Assembly: GCA_017463225.1 (NCBI GenBank)
Contig: JAFTPO010000007.1
Location: 1-36,178, forward strand
Origin: Lachnospiraceae bacterium
Lineage (GTDB): Bacteria; Bacillota; Clostridia; Lachnospirales; Lachnospiraceae
Direction of reading: 5' to 3'
Length of the DNA: 36,178 nucleotides
Shown here in pieces: positions 16,149 through 25,303 of the stretch. The notes below the pieces were generated by a model, which saw nothing but the letters and a program-made list of their open reading frames with translations, was not told the DNA's origin and ran no database searches. The translations under genes were made by a program, and so were the position numbers. Within the stretch, counting starts at the first letter, position 1; every line of letters starts with the position of its first letter.

Positions 16149-16838
16149 ATGCAAAAGAAATCTATCGTAGGAAACATTATAGGAGTGGTAATTATTACAG
16201 CTCTTATAGCGTTGTTTTTAGTATCACAGGCAGGCTATCTTTTTGATAGTACTCCGATTGACATCGTGGAACACATTGAGGCCGAGGGTGCGCCGGTTAA
16301 GGGAGAGTACGTAAGTGTGGAAGTTGATGCAGTTGTTGAGCATTTTGCAGAGACAGACCATAGAATCAACGGAATTATTCCAATGGGTACTGATAACCAC
16401 TATCTCTTATGGCTTACAGACGACTCATTTATAGCCCTCACTGCAAATGGTAAGGAGCTTTGTAATAAGCTTTCTGATATTAAGAATCAGACACAGCTTT
16501 ACGTTATGGGAAATACAGACTACCTTTCAGACCCTGTAAAGATAGAGGGTAAGGTGGCTACTATGGATTCTGAGATTGAGGACTACTATAGAGATGCGCT
16601 TGATTATTGGGGAATCTATAGCTCAGATGGCTTACAGATATACTATGTAACCATAGATGAGACAGATTCTAAGCTTAGCAACTGGCTTATGGTTGGTTTC
16701 CTTGTGTTGATTGATATAATCGCAATCGCAGTATTAGTAAAGGACGTTAAGGACAATAAAGAGCTTAAAGCTCAGGAAGCTGCAAGAGCTTTAAACGCGG
16801 CAAATATGCTCAATCAGAATATGGATAACCAGTTCTAA
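16149..16838 (+). CDS. Two-helix membrane protein of unknown function
   Basis: 229 residues. One membrane helix near the N-terminus (about residues 8-29, IIGVVIITALIALFLV), an outer domain of about 150 residues, and a second helix (about 180-200, LMVGFLVLIDIIAIAVLV), then a short charged Ala-rich tail. No catalytic motif is visible and I do not recognise the family with certainty; similar proteins of unknown function occur in Lachnospiraceae. It lies between the two hydrogenase maturase genes but has its own promoter, so a link to hydrogenase assembly is only positional. Ribosome site GGGAGGA. Confidence 0.65.
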   Translation: MQKKSIVGNIIGVVIITALIALFLVSQAGYLFDSTPIDIVEHIEAEGAPVKGEYVSVEVDAVVEHFAETDHRINGIIPMGTDNHYLLWLTDDSFIALTANGKELCNKLSDIKNQTQLYVMGNTDYLSDPVKIEGKVATMDSEIEDYYRDALDYWGIYSSDGLQIYYVTIDETDSKLSNWLMVGFLVLIDIIAIAVLVKDVKDNKELKAQEAARALNAANMLNQNMDNQF

Positions 16839-16928
16839 AGTGCAAATAACCGACTAATGCGACATTGTAAAAAAAGGGATTATATGTTAGATTAAACATA
16901 GATATTTTACATATAGGAGGTATATTTT

Positions 16929-17363
16929 ATGTCACAGGATATAGAGAACAAGAAGGTTGAAGAGGTAGATGAGAATGTAGATGACGCTATGGAGAACCTT
17001 GAGGATGAGGATATGGATGGCGTTTACGATGAAGAGGAGCTTATAGAGGCAGGCTACAAGGCACACAAGTTTTCACTCTTTGACTCGCCTATAGAGATAG
17101 CCACCATAGTATTTATGGTTATATTTGTTGTATATAGCTTTATTATGTTTGCTTTAGATAACAGAGGTGGCACTGAGATAGTTAATATCTTCAATTTCCT
17201 TTTTGATTTGGTGATTAAGCTTGCACCTGGGGTTATTCTTTTGGTTGCTTGTGAGATTCATGAGAAGGTTGAGCTTATCGAGTACAACCTTAGCCTTAAT
17301 TCAGAGTATATGGCTAGATATCAGATGGATTTATTAGAGAAGATGAACAAGAAGGACCAGTAG
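16929..17363 (+). CDS. Small membrane protein with acidic N-terminus
   Basis: 144 residues. The first 45 residues are very acidic (EEVDENVDD, EDEDMDGVYDEEE), followed by two membrane helices (about 57-78, IATIVFMVIFVVYSFIMF, and about 88-109, LFDLVIKLAPGVILLVAC) and a C-terminal cytosolic helix. Preceded by TAGGAGG and a possible promoter TTGTAA-17-TAGATT (16865-16893). It ends before a strong terminator. Function unknown. Its place between hydG and hydF is the only hint. Confidence 0.65.
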   Translation: MSQDIENKKVEEVDENVDDAMENLEDEDMDGVYDEEELIEAGYKAHKFSLFDSPIEIATIVFMVIFVVYSFIMFALDNRGGTEIVNIFNFLFDLVIKLAPGVILLVACEIHEKVELIEYNLSLNSEYMARYQMDLLEKMNKKDQ

Positions 17364-17401
17364 ATTGCTTGTCTGATGCATTATGTTTAGCATCGAAATA
17401 G

Positions 17402-17448
17402 AATTTGGGCGTGGACCGGTATTTTTACCTGTCTACGCCCAAATTTTA
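17402..17448 (+). terminator. Strong Rho-independent terminator
   Basis: 15-bp stem AATTTGGGCGTGGAC / GTCTACGCCCAAATT (one G-U pair) with a 14-base loop and a following T stretch. It separates hydF from the upstream membrane protein gene. Confidence 0.85.
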
Positions 17449-17458
17449 TGTTAATTTC

Positions 17459-17487
17459 TTGTGTGAAAAACTTGTAAATGATATACT
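17459..17487 (+). promoter_or_regulatory. Probable hydF promoter
   Basis: TTGTGT (17459-17464), 17-base spacer, TATACT (17482-17487), just after the terminator and 33 bases before the hydF start. Confidence 0.55.
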
Positions 17488-17520
17488 TATATAAGACATT
17501 TGTATTAAGGAGGTATCCCC

Positions 17521-18723
17521 ATGAGTTTAAATTCTACACCATCAGCAAATAGGATTCATATAGGCTTTTTTGGAAGAAGAAATGCTGGTAAGTCCAGTGT
17601 AGTTAATGCTGTGACAGGACAGGAGCTGTCTGTGGTATCAGATGTAAAGGGTACAACAACAGATCCGGTTACAAAGGCTATGGAGCTGCTTCCTATGGGG
17701 CCGGTGCTTATTATAGATACGCCGGGCTTTGATGATGAGGGCTCTCTAGGTGAGCTTCGAGTTAAGAAAACTAAGCAGATACTGAACAAAACAGATGTGG
17801 CGGTTCTGGTTGTGGACGGTACCGTGGGACTTACCTCAGTGGACGAGGAGCTTATAAAAATATTTAAGCAGAAGGGCTTAAATTACATAACTGTTTATAA
17901 CAAGTGTGACCTTATGAGTGTCAGCGATATGATTAAGCTGTCCCGTGACGATAGCGCCATACTGGTCAGTGCCACTGATAAGAAGAATATAGACCAGCTT
18001 AAGGAAAAGATTGCTCTTATGGCTGACGTGGGTCCGGAAAAGCATATTGTTAAGGATTTGGTTGACAAAGGAGATGTGGTGATATTGGTAACTCCTATAG
18101 ATGACGCAGCTCCAAAGGGCAGACTGATACTTCCTCAGCAGCAGACAATAAGAGATTTGTTGGATGCAGATGCGGTGGCTATGGTAATAAAGGAAAATGA
18201 GGTCAGTGACACTTTAAAGCTTCTTTATAAAAAACCAAGGATGATAATTACAGATTCTCAGGCGTTTAAAGCTGTGGCAGAGCAGACCCCGGCAGATATT
18301 CCGCTGACATCCTTCTCTATACTTATGGCCAGATATAAAGGATTTTTGGACAGTGCGGTAAGGAGTGCATCAGCCATTGACAGTCTGCAGGATGGGGATA
18401 AGGTGCTTGTAAGCGAGGGCTGCACTCACCACAGGCAGTGTGGTGATATAGGAACAGTAAAGCTTCCTATGTGGCTTAGCAACTACACCGGTAAGAGCTT
18501 GCAGATTGACTTTACCTCAGGTGGAACATTTCCGGAGGATTTGTCTTCCTACAAGGTGGTAATACACTGCGGAGGATGTACACTTAACGAAAGAGAGCTT
18601 AAGTATCGTATGAAGTGTGCCTTAGACCAGGGAGTTCCATTTACTAACTATGGAACGGTAATCGCCCAGACTCAGGGAATTCTTATGAGGTCACTAGAGG
18701 TGTTTGAGGGGAAATACAGCTAA
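17521..18723 (+). CDS. hydF: [FeFe]-hydrogenase H-cluster maturation GTPase HydF
   Basis: 400 residues, normal for HydF. GTPase motifs: P-loop GRRNAGKS (residues 18-25), a G2 threonine in GTTTDP, DTPGFDD, and NKCD. The C-terminal cluster domain has the HydF signature C-x-H-x45-H-C-x2-C: Cys301, His303, His349, Cys350, Cys353. HydF is the scaffold that receives the products of HydE and HydG and delivers the 2Fe subcluster to the apo-hydrogenase. AAGGAGG is nine bases before the ATG. It has its own promoter and terminator, so it is a single-gene unit although near hydG. Confidence 0.96.
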   Translation: MSLNSTPSANRIHIGFFGRRNAGKSSVVNAVTGQELSVVSDVKGTTTDPVTKAMELLPMGPVLIIDTPGFDDEGSLGELRVKKTKQILNKTDVAVLVVDGTVGLTSVDEELIKIFKQKGLNYITVYNKCDLMSVSDMIKLSRDDSAILVSATDKKNIDQLKEKIALMADVGPEKHIVKDLVDKGDVVILVTPIDDAAPKGRLILPQQQTIRDLLDADAVAMVIKENEVSDTLKLLYKKPRMIITDSQAFKAVAEQTPADIPLTSFSILMARYKGFLDSAVRSASAIDSLQDGDKVLVSEGCTHHRQCGDIGTVKLPMWLSNYTGKSLQIDFTSGGTFPEDLSSYKVVIHCGGCTLNERELKYRMKCALDQGVPFTNYGTVIAQTQGILMRSLEVFEGKYS

Positions 18724-18735
18724 ATATAAGCATTG

Positions 18736-18776
18736 AAGAGGAAACGATATGTTGGTATTGTTTCCTCTTTTTATTT
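18736..18776 (+). terminator. Rho-independent terminator after hydF
   Basis: 10-bp perfect stem AAGAGGAAAC / GTTTCCTCTT with a 14-base loop and a long T-rich tail. Confidence 0.85.
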
Positions 18777-18784
18777 TACAAGGA

Positions 18785-18814
18785 TTTAACCTTAGTAAGA
18801 TTACAGATTTAACC
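18785..18814 (+). promoter_or_regulatory. Candidate Pho box upstream of pstS
   Basis: TTTAACC occurs twice (18785-18791 and 18808-18814) with TTACAG (18801-18806) between them, the type of T-T-A-A-C-A-like direct repeat bound by PhoP/PhoB regulators. It lies about 70-100 bases before pstS, whose operon encodes such a regulator. The 23-base spacing is close to, but not exactly, two 11-base periods. Confidence 0.4.
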
Positions 18815-18885
18815 TGGTTGTTATAGACTCATATTGTACCAAGGAAAGAGAATAAAATTAAAGATTGAAAAGGAGAACAATCAGT

Positions 18886-19743
18886 ATGAAGAAATTTACG
18901 ACAATAGTATTAGCGGGTATGCTAGCTTTGACAATGCTTACAGGCTGCGGAGCCGGAAAGGGAAACGATTCTATCACAGTAGTATCTAGAGAGGATGGCT
19001 CAGGAACCAGAGGTGCCTTTGTGGAGCTTATGGGTGTGGAGCAGAAGGATGAGGCTGGAAATAAGGTGGATATGACAACTACATCAGCCGAGATTACTAA
19101 TTCAACCTCAGTTATGATAACAACTGTAGCAGGAAACGAACAGGCTATAGGATATGTATCACTTGGATCACTGAATGACCAGGTAAAGGCTCTTAAGATT
19201 GATGGAGTTGAGGCATCAACTGAGAATGTTAAGAACGGAAGCTACGCTGTATCAAGACCATTTAATATAGTGACTATGGGTGAGAGCAGTGATGTGGCAG
19301 CAGATTTCATAGCATTTATTATGAGCGATGACGGTCAGGCAGTGGTTGAGGCAGCAGGTTACATCAGCCAGGGAAGTACAGGTGCTTATTCAGAAAGCGG
19401 TTTGTCAGGAAAGGTTACAGTAGCAGGCTCATCATCAGTTACTCCGGTTATGGAGAAGCTTAAGGAGGCTTACGAAACTATTAATCCGGGAGTTACCATA
19501 GAGGTACAGCAGAGTGATTCTACAACAGGAGTAACATCTACTGTAAAGGGCGTGTGTGATATCGGTATGGCATCAAGAACCTTAAAGGATAGTGAGCTTG
19601 AGCAGGGAGTGACTGCACAGGCTATAGCCTTAGATGGTATTGCAGTAATAGTAAATAACAACAGTCAGGTAGATAATCTTACCAAGGAGCAGGTTATGAA
19701 GATTTACACCGGTGAGCTTACAAAGTGGTCAGAGGTAGAGTAA
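18886..19743 (+). CDS. pstS: Phosphate ABC transporter substrate-binding lipoprotein with circularly permuted lobes
   Basis: 285 residues from the ATG at 18886 (AAGGAGAA before it; an upstream in-frame TTG at 18865 overlaps the ribosome site). Lipoprotein signal with LTGC, Cys21. The order of the two halves is reversed compared with ordinary PstS: residues about 30-165 carry what is normally the C-terminal half (VVSREDGSGTRGAF, IGYVSLGSL, SRPFNIVT, DGQAVVEAAGYIS), and about 175-285 carry the normal N-terminal half (VTVAGSSSVTPVMEKL, DIGMASRTLKDSE, ALDGIAVIVNN, IYTGELTKWSEVE). It binds phosphate outside the membrane for PstCAB. First gene of the pst-pho operon, overlapping pstC by one base. 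Confidence 0.93.
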   Translation: MKKFTTIVLAGMLALTMLTGCGAGKGNDSITVVSREDGSGTRGAFVELMGVEQKDEAGNKVDMTTTSAEITNSTSVMITTVAGNEQAIGYVSLGSLNDQVKALKIDGVEASTENVKNGSYAVSRPFNIVTMGESSDVAADFIAFIMSDDGQAVVEAAGYISQGSTGAYSESGLSGKVTVAGSSSVTPVMEKLKEAYETINPGVTIEVQQSDSTTGVTSTVKGVCDIGMASRTLKDSELEQGVTAQAIALDGIAVIVNNNSQVDNLTKEQVMKIYTGELTKWSEVE

Positions 19744-20594
19744 TGACAAGAGCTAGAGAAAAGGGTATGCAGATACTGTTTATGGTAGCTGCCAGTATAT
19801 CAATACTGGCAGTTGCCGTAATTTGCGTTTTTATATTTGGAAATGGAGTTCCAGCTATTAAGGAGATTGGATTTGCAGATTTCATATTGGGAAGAGTCTG
19901 GAGTCCTAATCAGAATATTTACGGGATATTTCCTATGATAGTGGGAAGCATATATGTCACTGCAGGGGCTATATTAATTGGAGTACCTATAGGTCTTTTG
20001 ACAGCTATTTTTTTGGCGGGATTTTGTCCGGCTAAGCTATATAAGCTACTAAAACCGGAGATAGAGCTTCTGGCAGGTATACCATCCATAGTCTATGGAT
20101 TTTTTGGATTGATGGTCATAGTACCTATTATGCAGGATGTGTTTGGTGGAAGCGGAAAGGGAATGCTTACAGCCTCCATACTGTTGGGAATAATGATATT
20201 GCCTACTATAATTACTGTTTGTGAAACCAACATCAGGTCTGTGCCGGAGAGCTATTATGAGGGAGCTCTGGCGCTGGGAGATACTCACGAAAGGTCGGTC
20301 ATGAGGGTAGTTGTACCAGCGGCAAGGTCCGGAATCCTGGCCGGCGTGATACTTGGTATAGGGCGAGCCATAGGAGAGACTATGGCAGTCATAATGATAG
20401 CCGGTAACCAGCCGGTTATGCCGGAGAGTATCACGGATGGAGTGAGGACTATGACAGCAAATATTGTTCTTGAAATGGGCTATGCTACAGATTTGCACAG
20501 GGATGCGCTTATAGCTACAGGCGTTGTGCTGTTTGTATTTATACTAATTATTAATATGTGCTTCTCGCAGGTAAAAAAGAAGGGGGACTGTTAA
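19743..20594 (+). CDS. pstC: Phosphate ABC transporter permease PstC
   Basis: 283 residues from the ATG that overlaps the pstS stop (TAATG). Six membrane helices and the ABC-permease cytosolic loop (EGALALGDTHERSVMRVVVPAARSG, and GIGRAIGETMAV) are visible, as is LAGIPSIVYGFFGL typical of PstC/PstA. It forms the membrane channel with PstA. The stop/start overlap with pstS implies translational coupling; pstA follows after one base. Confidence 0.93.
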   Translation: MTRAREKGMQILFMVAASISILAVAVICVFIFGNGVPAIKEIGFADFILGRVWSPNQNIYGIFPMIVGSIYVTAGAILIGVPIGLLTAIFLAGFCPAKLYKLLKPEIELLAGIPSIVYGFFGLMVIVPIMQDVFGGSGKGMLTASILLGIMILPTIITVCETNIRSVPESYYEGALALGDTHERSVMRVVVPAARSGILAGVILGIGRAIGETMAVIMIAGNQPVMPESITDGVRTMTANIVLEMGYATDLHRDALIATGVVLFVFILIINMCFSQVKKKGDC

Positions 20595-20595
20595 T

Positions 20596-21426
20596 ATGAA
20601 AAAAATAAAAAGTCCTATATCCGTTATTATTAAAATTATGGTGTTCTTGGCAACTTTAATAACTGTGGGAGTAATCGTCACCTTGGTGGTATATATACTT
20701 GCTAAGGGAATACCCAATCTTAAGCCTGAGCTGTTTGAATGGGAATATACAACAGAAAATGCATCTATGATGCCTTCCATAATCAACACTCTTATTATGA
20801 CGGCATTAGCTCTTGTCATGGCAGTGCCGGTGGGTGTATTTTCAGCTATCTATATGGTGGAGTATGCTAAGCGGGGAAGTAAGCTGGTTAAGCTGGTAAG
20901 TCTTACCACGGAAACCTTATCCGGTATACCATCCATCATATATGGACTGTTTGGCTATCTGTTTTTTGTCATAGCGTTGGGATGGAAGCTGTCTTTTATG
21001 GGAGGAGCAATAACATTGGCAATTATGGTGCTTCCAACTATTATGAGAACCACTGAGGAGGCTCTTAAGGCTGTGCCGGATTCCTTTAGAGAGGGTAGCT
21101 TTGGATTAGGAGCCGGTAAGCTTAGAACAATATTTAGAATAGTTTTGCCGTCGGCGGTACCGGGAATTCTCTCAGGAGTAATACTTTCCGTGGGAAGAAT
21201 AGCAGGAGAGACTGCGGCGCTACTGTATACAGCGGGAACTCAGGCAAAGGTGCCTGAAAGTCTGTTTGATTCCGGCAGTACACTGTCAGTTCATATGTAT
21301 AAGCTTATGTCAGAGGGATTATATACCCAGCAGGCATATGCAACGGCAGTGGTGTTACTTGTTATGGTTGTGCTGATAAATGTACTGTCGTCTAAGCTGG
21401 CTAAGAAGCTTCAAAAGGAGTATTAA
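20596..21426 (+). CDS. pstA: Phosphate ABC transporter permease PstA
   Basis: 276 residues, six membrane helices, with the paired motifs TETLSGIPSIIYGLFGYLFF and the EAA-like loop EGSFGLGAGKLRTIFRIVLP followed by SVGRIAGETAALLYTAG, characteristic of PstA. It partners PstC and is driven by PstB. It starts one base after the pstC stop behind AAGGGGG and precedes pstB by 12 bases. Confidence 0.93.
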   Translation: MKKIKSPISVIIKIMVFLATLITVGVIVTLVVYILAKGIPNLKPELFEWEYTTENASMMPSIINTLIMTALALVMAVPVGVFSAIYMVEYAKRGSKLVKLVSLTTETLSGIPSIIYGLFGYLFFVIALGWKLSFMGGAITLAIMVLPTIMRTTEEALKAVPDSFREGSFGLGAGKLRTIFRIVLPSAVPGILSGVILSVGRIAGETAALLYTAGTQAKVPESLFDSGSTLSVHMYKLMSEGLYTQQAYATAVVLLVMVVLINVLSSKLAKKLQKEY

Positions 21427-21438
21427 AGGAGATAATAC

Positions 21439-22188
21439 ATGGGAAATTTTAATATAAAAAATATGGATTTATACTATGGTGATTTTCACGCATTGAAAAA
21501 TATAAATCTTGATATCCCTTCAGGGGAAATAACTGCATTCATAGGACCATCAGGCTGTGGCAAATCAACACTTCTCAAAAGCTTAAACAGGATGAATGAT
21601 TTAGTTGAGGGGTGTAAAATTACAGGAGAGATAACCTTAGACGGTGAAAATATTTATAAGGGAATGGATGTGAATCTCCTAAGAAAGAGAGTTGGTATGG
21701 TGTTTCAGAAGCCAAACCCATTTCCTATGAGCATATATGATAATATTGCCTATGGACCGAGAACTCACGGTATAAAAAGCAGAATCAGACTGGATGATAT
21801 AGTGGAGAAATCTCTTAGAGATGCGGCAATTTGGGATGAAGTAAAGGACAGATTGAAGAAAAGTGCCCTGGGTCTATCCGGTGGTCAGCAGCAGAGACTT
21901 TGTATAGCAAGAGCTTTGGCTGTAGAGCCTGATGTACTTCTTATGGACGAGCCAACCAGCGCATTGGACCCTATATCAACCTCTAAGATAGAGGATTTGG
22001 TTGTGGAGCTAAAGGAAAGATACACAATCATAATGGTGACACACAATATGCAGCAGGCAGCAAGAATATCAGACAAAACAGCATTTTTCCTTTTGGGCGA
22101 GGTGGTGGAGTTTGATAAAACGGATAGATTGTTTGGTAAGCCTTGTGATAAGAGAACAGAGGATTATATAACCGGAAGGTTTGGATAG
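21439..22188 (+). CDS. pstB: Phosphate ABC transporter ATPase PstB
   Basis: 249 residues, standard for PstB. Walker [10 protein letters not shown] (about residues 34-42), Q-loop [15 protein letters not shown], the ABC signature [15 protein letters not shown], Walker [14 protein letters not shown] and the switch His in [13 protein letters not shown]. It hydrolyses ATP to power phosphate uptake through PstCA. AAGGAG precedes the ATG; phoU follows after 14 bases. Confidence 0.97.
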   Translation: MGNFNIKNMDLYYGDFHALKNINLDIPSGEITAFIGPSGCGKSTLLKSLNRMNDLVEGCKITGEITLDGENIYKGMDVNLLRKRVGMVFQKPNPFPMSIYDNIAYGPRTHGIKSRIRLDDIVEKSLRDAAIWDEVKDRLKKSALGLSGGQQQRLCIARALAVEPDVLLMDEPTSALDPISTSKIEDLVVELKERYTIIMVTHNMQQAARISDKTAFFLLGEVVEFDKTDRLFGKPCDKRTEDYITGRFG

Positions 22189-22202
22189 AAAGGTAGGCAG
22201 AT

Positions 22203-22841
22203 ATGAGAAAGGGATTTGAAAAACAGCTGGAGGAACTTAATGTCAGCTTAATTCAGATGGGTGCCCTCTGTGAGGAACACATTGCAAAGACTACAGAGGC
22301 ATTATTTGCAGGTGATGAAAATTTTGTGGAAGCAAGTCACGTTATGGAGGAGACCATTGACAAATGTGAGCGTGATATAGAAAATATATGTATGGGAATT
22401 TTCTTGAAGCAGCAACCGGTAGCATCAGATCTAAGACAGGTTTCAGCAGCCCTAAGAATGATATCTGATATGGAGAGAATCGGTGACCAATGCGCGGATA
22501 TTTCAGATATGATTAGATATACCTCCAGTCACAATATGAGGGAGTATGAAAGTCTTAAGGCTATGTCTGAAAATTCCAAGGAGATGGTTAATAACGCTGT
22601 TGAGTCTTATGTTAGAAGAGACATAAAACTGGCGGGGAAGGTTATGAGCCAGGATGATGTGGTTGACAGATTATTTGATGATATAAAGCGCAAGCTGATA
22701 GGCTATATAGCAGACGACCCTAATCAGGGCGAGTTCTGGATAGATGTAATTATGATAGCTAAGTATTTTGAGAGAATTGCTGACCATGCCACAAATATAG
22801 CTGAGTGGGTGGAATATTCTATAATAGGAGAGAGAAAATAG
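22203..22841 (+). CDS. phoU: Phosphate-signalling protein PhoU
   Basis: 212 residues, all helical, made of two PhoU repeats with the acidic metal-binding patterns at RMISDMERIGDQCADISD (about residue 85-102) and IAKYFERIADHATNIAEW (about 187-205). PhoU links transporter state to the sensor kinase and lowers signalling when phosphate is plentiful. It lies between pstB and the two-component genes; its stop is directly followed by the ATG of the response regulator. Confidence 0.95.
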   Translation: MRKGFEKQLEELNVSLIQMGALCEEHIAKTTEALFAGDENFVEASHVMEETIDKCERDIENICMGIFLKQQPVASDLRQVSAALRMISDMERIGDQCADISDMIRYTSSHNMREYESLKAMSENSKEMVNNAVESYVRRDIKLAGKVMSQDDVVDRLFDDIKRKLIGYIADDPNQGEFWIDVIMIAKYFERIADHATNIAEWVEYSIIGERK

Positions 22842-23525
22842 ATGATATATATCTTAGAGGATGACAGTAGTATAAGAGAGCTTGTGGTGTACACCCTGTG
22901 TCATATGGATATTATGGCGAAGGGCTTCGAGAAGCCGTCGGAGTTTTGGAAAGCTGTACAGGAGGAGATTCCTGAATTAGTTCTGCTTGATATTATGCTC
23001 CCTGAGGAGGATGGCATATCGGTTTTAAAGAAGCTAAGGTCTGACTCAGATACCACCTACGTACCTGTTATTATGTTGACGGCAAAGGGTGGTGAATATG
23101 ATAAGGTGCTAGGGCTTGACTCCGGTGCTGATGATTATGTGACTAAGCCCTTTGGTATGATGGAGCTTGTATCAAGAATAAAGGCGCTACTTAGAAGAAG
23201 TCGAAGAATGGACAGTCCAAAGGAAGTGGAGAAAATGCTTTCTGCCGGAGATATATGTGTGTACCTTGACAGACATAAGGTTAAGGCTCAGGGAGAGGAA
23301 GTAGTACTAACCTTAAAGGAGTATGAACTGCTTATATATCTTTTGGAAAATAAGGGCAGGGTTCTTAATCGCGAACAAATATTAAATAAGATATGGGACT
23401 ATGAATTCGACGGAGAGAGCAGAACCGTGGATGTACATATCAGAACCTTAAGGTCAAAGCTCAAAGAGGCAGGAAATATAATAGAAACTGTTAGAGGCGT
23501 GGGATATAGAATAGGTGAAGACTGA
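22842..23525 (+). CDS. OmpR/PhoB-family response regulator of the phosphate regulon
   Basis: 227 residues. Receiver domain with acidic pocket EDD near the N-terminus, the phosphorylated Asp50 in LLDIMLP, Thr in MLTAKG and Lys in VTKPFG; then a winged-helix DNA-binding domain from about residue 130 (LTLKEYELLIYLLENKGRVLNR, DVHIRTLRSKL, VRGVGYRIG). The place after pst-phoU and before a PAS-type sensor kinase makes it the PhoP/PhoB equivalent. Its start touches the phoU stop and its stop overlaps the kinase ATG. Confidence 0.93.
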   Translation: MIYILEDDSSIRELVVYTLCHMDIMAKGFEKPSEFWKAVQEEIPELVLLDIMLPEEDGISVLKKLRSDSDTTYVPVIMLTAKGGEYDKVLGLDSGADDYVTKPFGMMELVSRIKALLRRSRRMDSPKEVEKMLSAGDICVYLDRHKVKAQGEEVVLTLKEYELLIYLLENKGRVLNREQILNKIWDYEFDGESRTVDVHIRTLRSKLKEAGNIIETVRGVGYRIGED

Positions 23526-25192
23526 TGACAAAAAGAATATTTAAGAATACAATACTAATCATTTTTGCGGTTATAGTGTTGTGTGGAGTGTTTATAATTG
23601 GAGTATTGTACAAATACTTTAACAAGGAACTTATGGATGAGATGCATCAGGAAATAAGGTTTATCGCCAAGGGTGTAGAGCTTCAGGGGATGGATTACCT
23701 GGAAGCCTTTGATGGTATGGATACCAGAATTACCTGGGTGGCATCAGACGGAGAAGTGGTCTATGACAACCAAGTAGATATCACCACTATGGACAATCAC
23801 AGTGACAGAAAGGAGATTAAGGATGCTCTTATCTCCTCATCGGGAAAGAGTACAAGATACTCCAGTACATTGTCTGAGAAGAGAGTTTATCAGGCACAGA
23901 GATTATCTGATGGCAGTGTCATAAGAATTTCTTATGTTCAAAAAACTATATTTATGCTGATATTTGGCATGATACAACCTATCCTCATATTGATAATTCT
24001 GGCTCTTGGATTGGCAGGTTTTCTGGCATACAGATTGTCTAAGCAGATTATCGAACCATTAGAGCAGATAGATTTGGATAATCCCGATGAATCTGTGGTG
24101 TATGAGGAGATGGCTCCATTTGTTAGAAAGATTATTAATCAGAACAGCCAGATAGCTCAGACTATGGATATTCTTAAGGCACAGCAAGATGAATTTAAGC
24201 TTATAACTGAGAATATGCAGGAGGGATTTATAGTTGTTGACAGAGATTCCAAGATTCTGTCACATAATACAAGTGCTTTACGAATCTTCAATGCAGAGCA
24301 AAATGTGGAGAACAAAAAGGTGCTTATGATTAACCGTACGCATGAGTTTCAAGAGATGGTTAACCAGGCATTGTCAGGAGTGCATATTGAAAGAATCATC
24401 CCAATAGGGGAACGTATATACAATATTTATATAAATCCTGTGTTTGCTGACAGCGGAGAGAATAAGAGCGTAGCCGGAGCGGTAATTATAGCTACGGATG
24501 TAACTGAAAGAGAGCAGCGGGAAGAGCTTAGAAGAGAATTTTCGGCCAATGTATCACATGAGCTAAAAACTCCATTGACATCCATATCAGGCATTGCTGA
24601 AATAATCAAATCCGGAATTGTTGAGGCAAAGGATGTACCTGAGTTTGCAGAGAAAATATATGATGAGGCTAAGCGTCTTATTACCTTAGTGGAGGATATA
24701 ATTAAGCTGTCACAGCTTGATGAATCGGGACTTAATATGGCTAAGGAGGATGTGAATCTGTATGGACTTTGTGGTGAGGTGGTTAAGCAGCTGACACCGG
24801 TGGCGGAATTAAATAATGTGTCCATAGAGCTTGAGGGTTCTACGGCTTTTATATATGGTGTGAAGCCGGTGATTAGAGAAATGATATTTAATCTGTGTGA
24901 TAATGGTATAAAGTATAACAAAGACGGAGGCAGTGTTTTGGTTAGTGTAGAGGACACAGCAGAGGAAACACTTTTATCTGTTAAAGATACCGGAATTGGT
25001 ATACCTATAGACCAGCAGGACAGAATATTTGAAAGGTTCTACAGAGTTGATAAAAGCCATTCGAAGGAAATCGGTGGAACAGGATTGGGATTATCCATTG
25101 TAAAGCACGGTGCCCTTATTCATGGCGCCAGAATAAAGGTAGAAAGTGTGCCTAATCAGGGAACTTCAGTTACAATAGCTTTTAAAAATTGA
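23525..25192 (+). CDS. PhoR-like sensor histidine kinase
   Basis: 555 residues. Two membrane helices (about 9-30 and 142-172) flank an outer domain of about 110 residues; then a PAS-like domain (TENMQEGFIVVDRDSKIL, about 230-330), the dimerisation/phosphoacceptor domain with His345 in FSANVSHELKTPLTS, and the ATP-binding domain with NLCDNGIKYN, VKDTGIGIP, FERFYRVDKSHS and GGTGLGLSIVKHG. It starts in an ATGA overlap with the response regulator. In Gram-positives the homologue controls the phosphate-starvation response. Last gene of the operon, followed by a terminator. Confidence 0.93.
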   Translation: MTKRIFKNTILIIFAVIVLCGVFIIGVLYKYFNKELMDEMHQEIRFIAKGVELQGMDYLEAFDGMDTRITWVASDGEVVYDNQVDITTMDNHSDRKEIKDALISSSGKSTRYSSTLSEKRVYQAQRLSDGSVIRISYVQKTIFMLIFGMIQPILILIILALGLAGFLAYRLSKQIIEPLEQIDLDNPDESVVYEEMAPFVRKIINQNSQIAQTMDILKAQQDEFKLITENMQEGFIVVDRDSKILSHNTSALRIFNAEQNVENKKVLMINRTHEFQEMVNQALSGVHIERIIPIGERIYNIYINPVFADSGENKSVAGAVIIATDVTEREQREELRREFSANVSHELKTPLTSISGIAEIIKSGIVEAKDVPEFAEKIYDEAKRLITLVEDIIKLSQLDESGLNMAKEDVNLYGLCGEVVKQLTPVAELNNVSIELEGSTAFIYGVKPVIREMIFNLCDNGIKYNKDGGSVLVSVEDTAEETLLSVKDTGIGIPIDQQDRIFERFYRVDKSHSKEIGGTGLGLSIVKHGALIHGARIKVESVPNQGTSVTIAFKN

Positions 25193-25219
25193 CTTTTGTA
25201 CACATAGTGATTTATAATT

Positions 25220-25250
25220 AAACTCGGTGGGTAGACACCGAGTTTTTATT
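25220..25250 (+). terminator. Terminator of the pst-pho operon
   Basis: 10-bp perfect stem AAACTCGGTG / CACCGAGTTT, six-base loop, T-rich tail. Confidence 0.85.
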
Positions 25251-25303
25251 ATGAAAAGCAGAATCCTTAAGACAAGCTTCTTAAGTGATAAAAAGAGGAT
25301 TTT

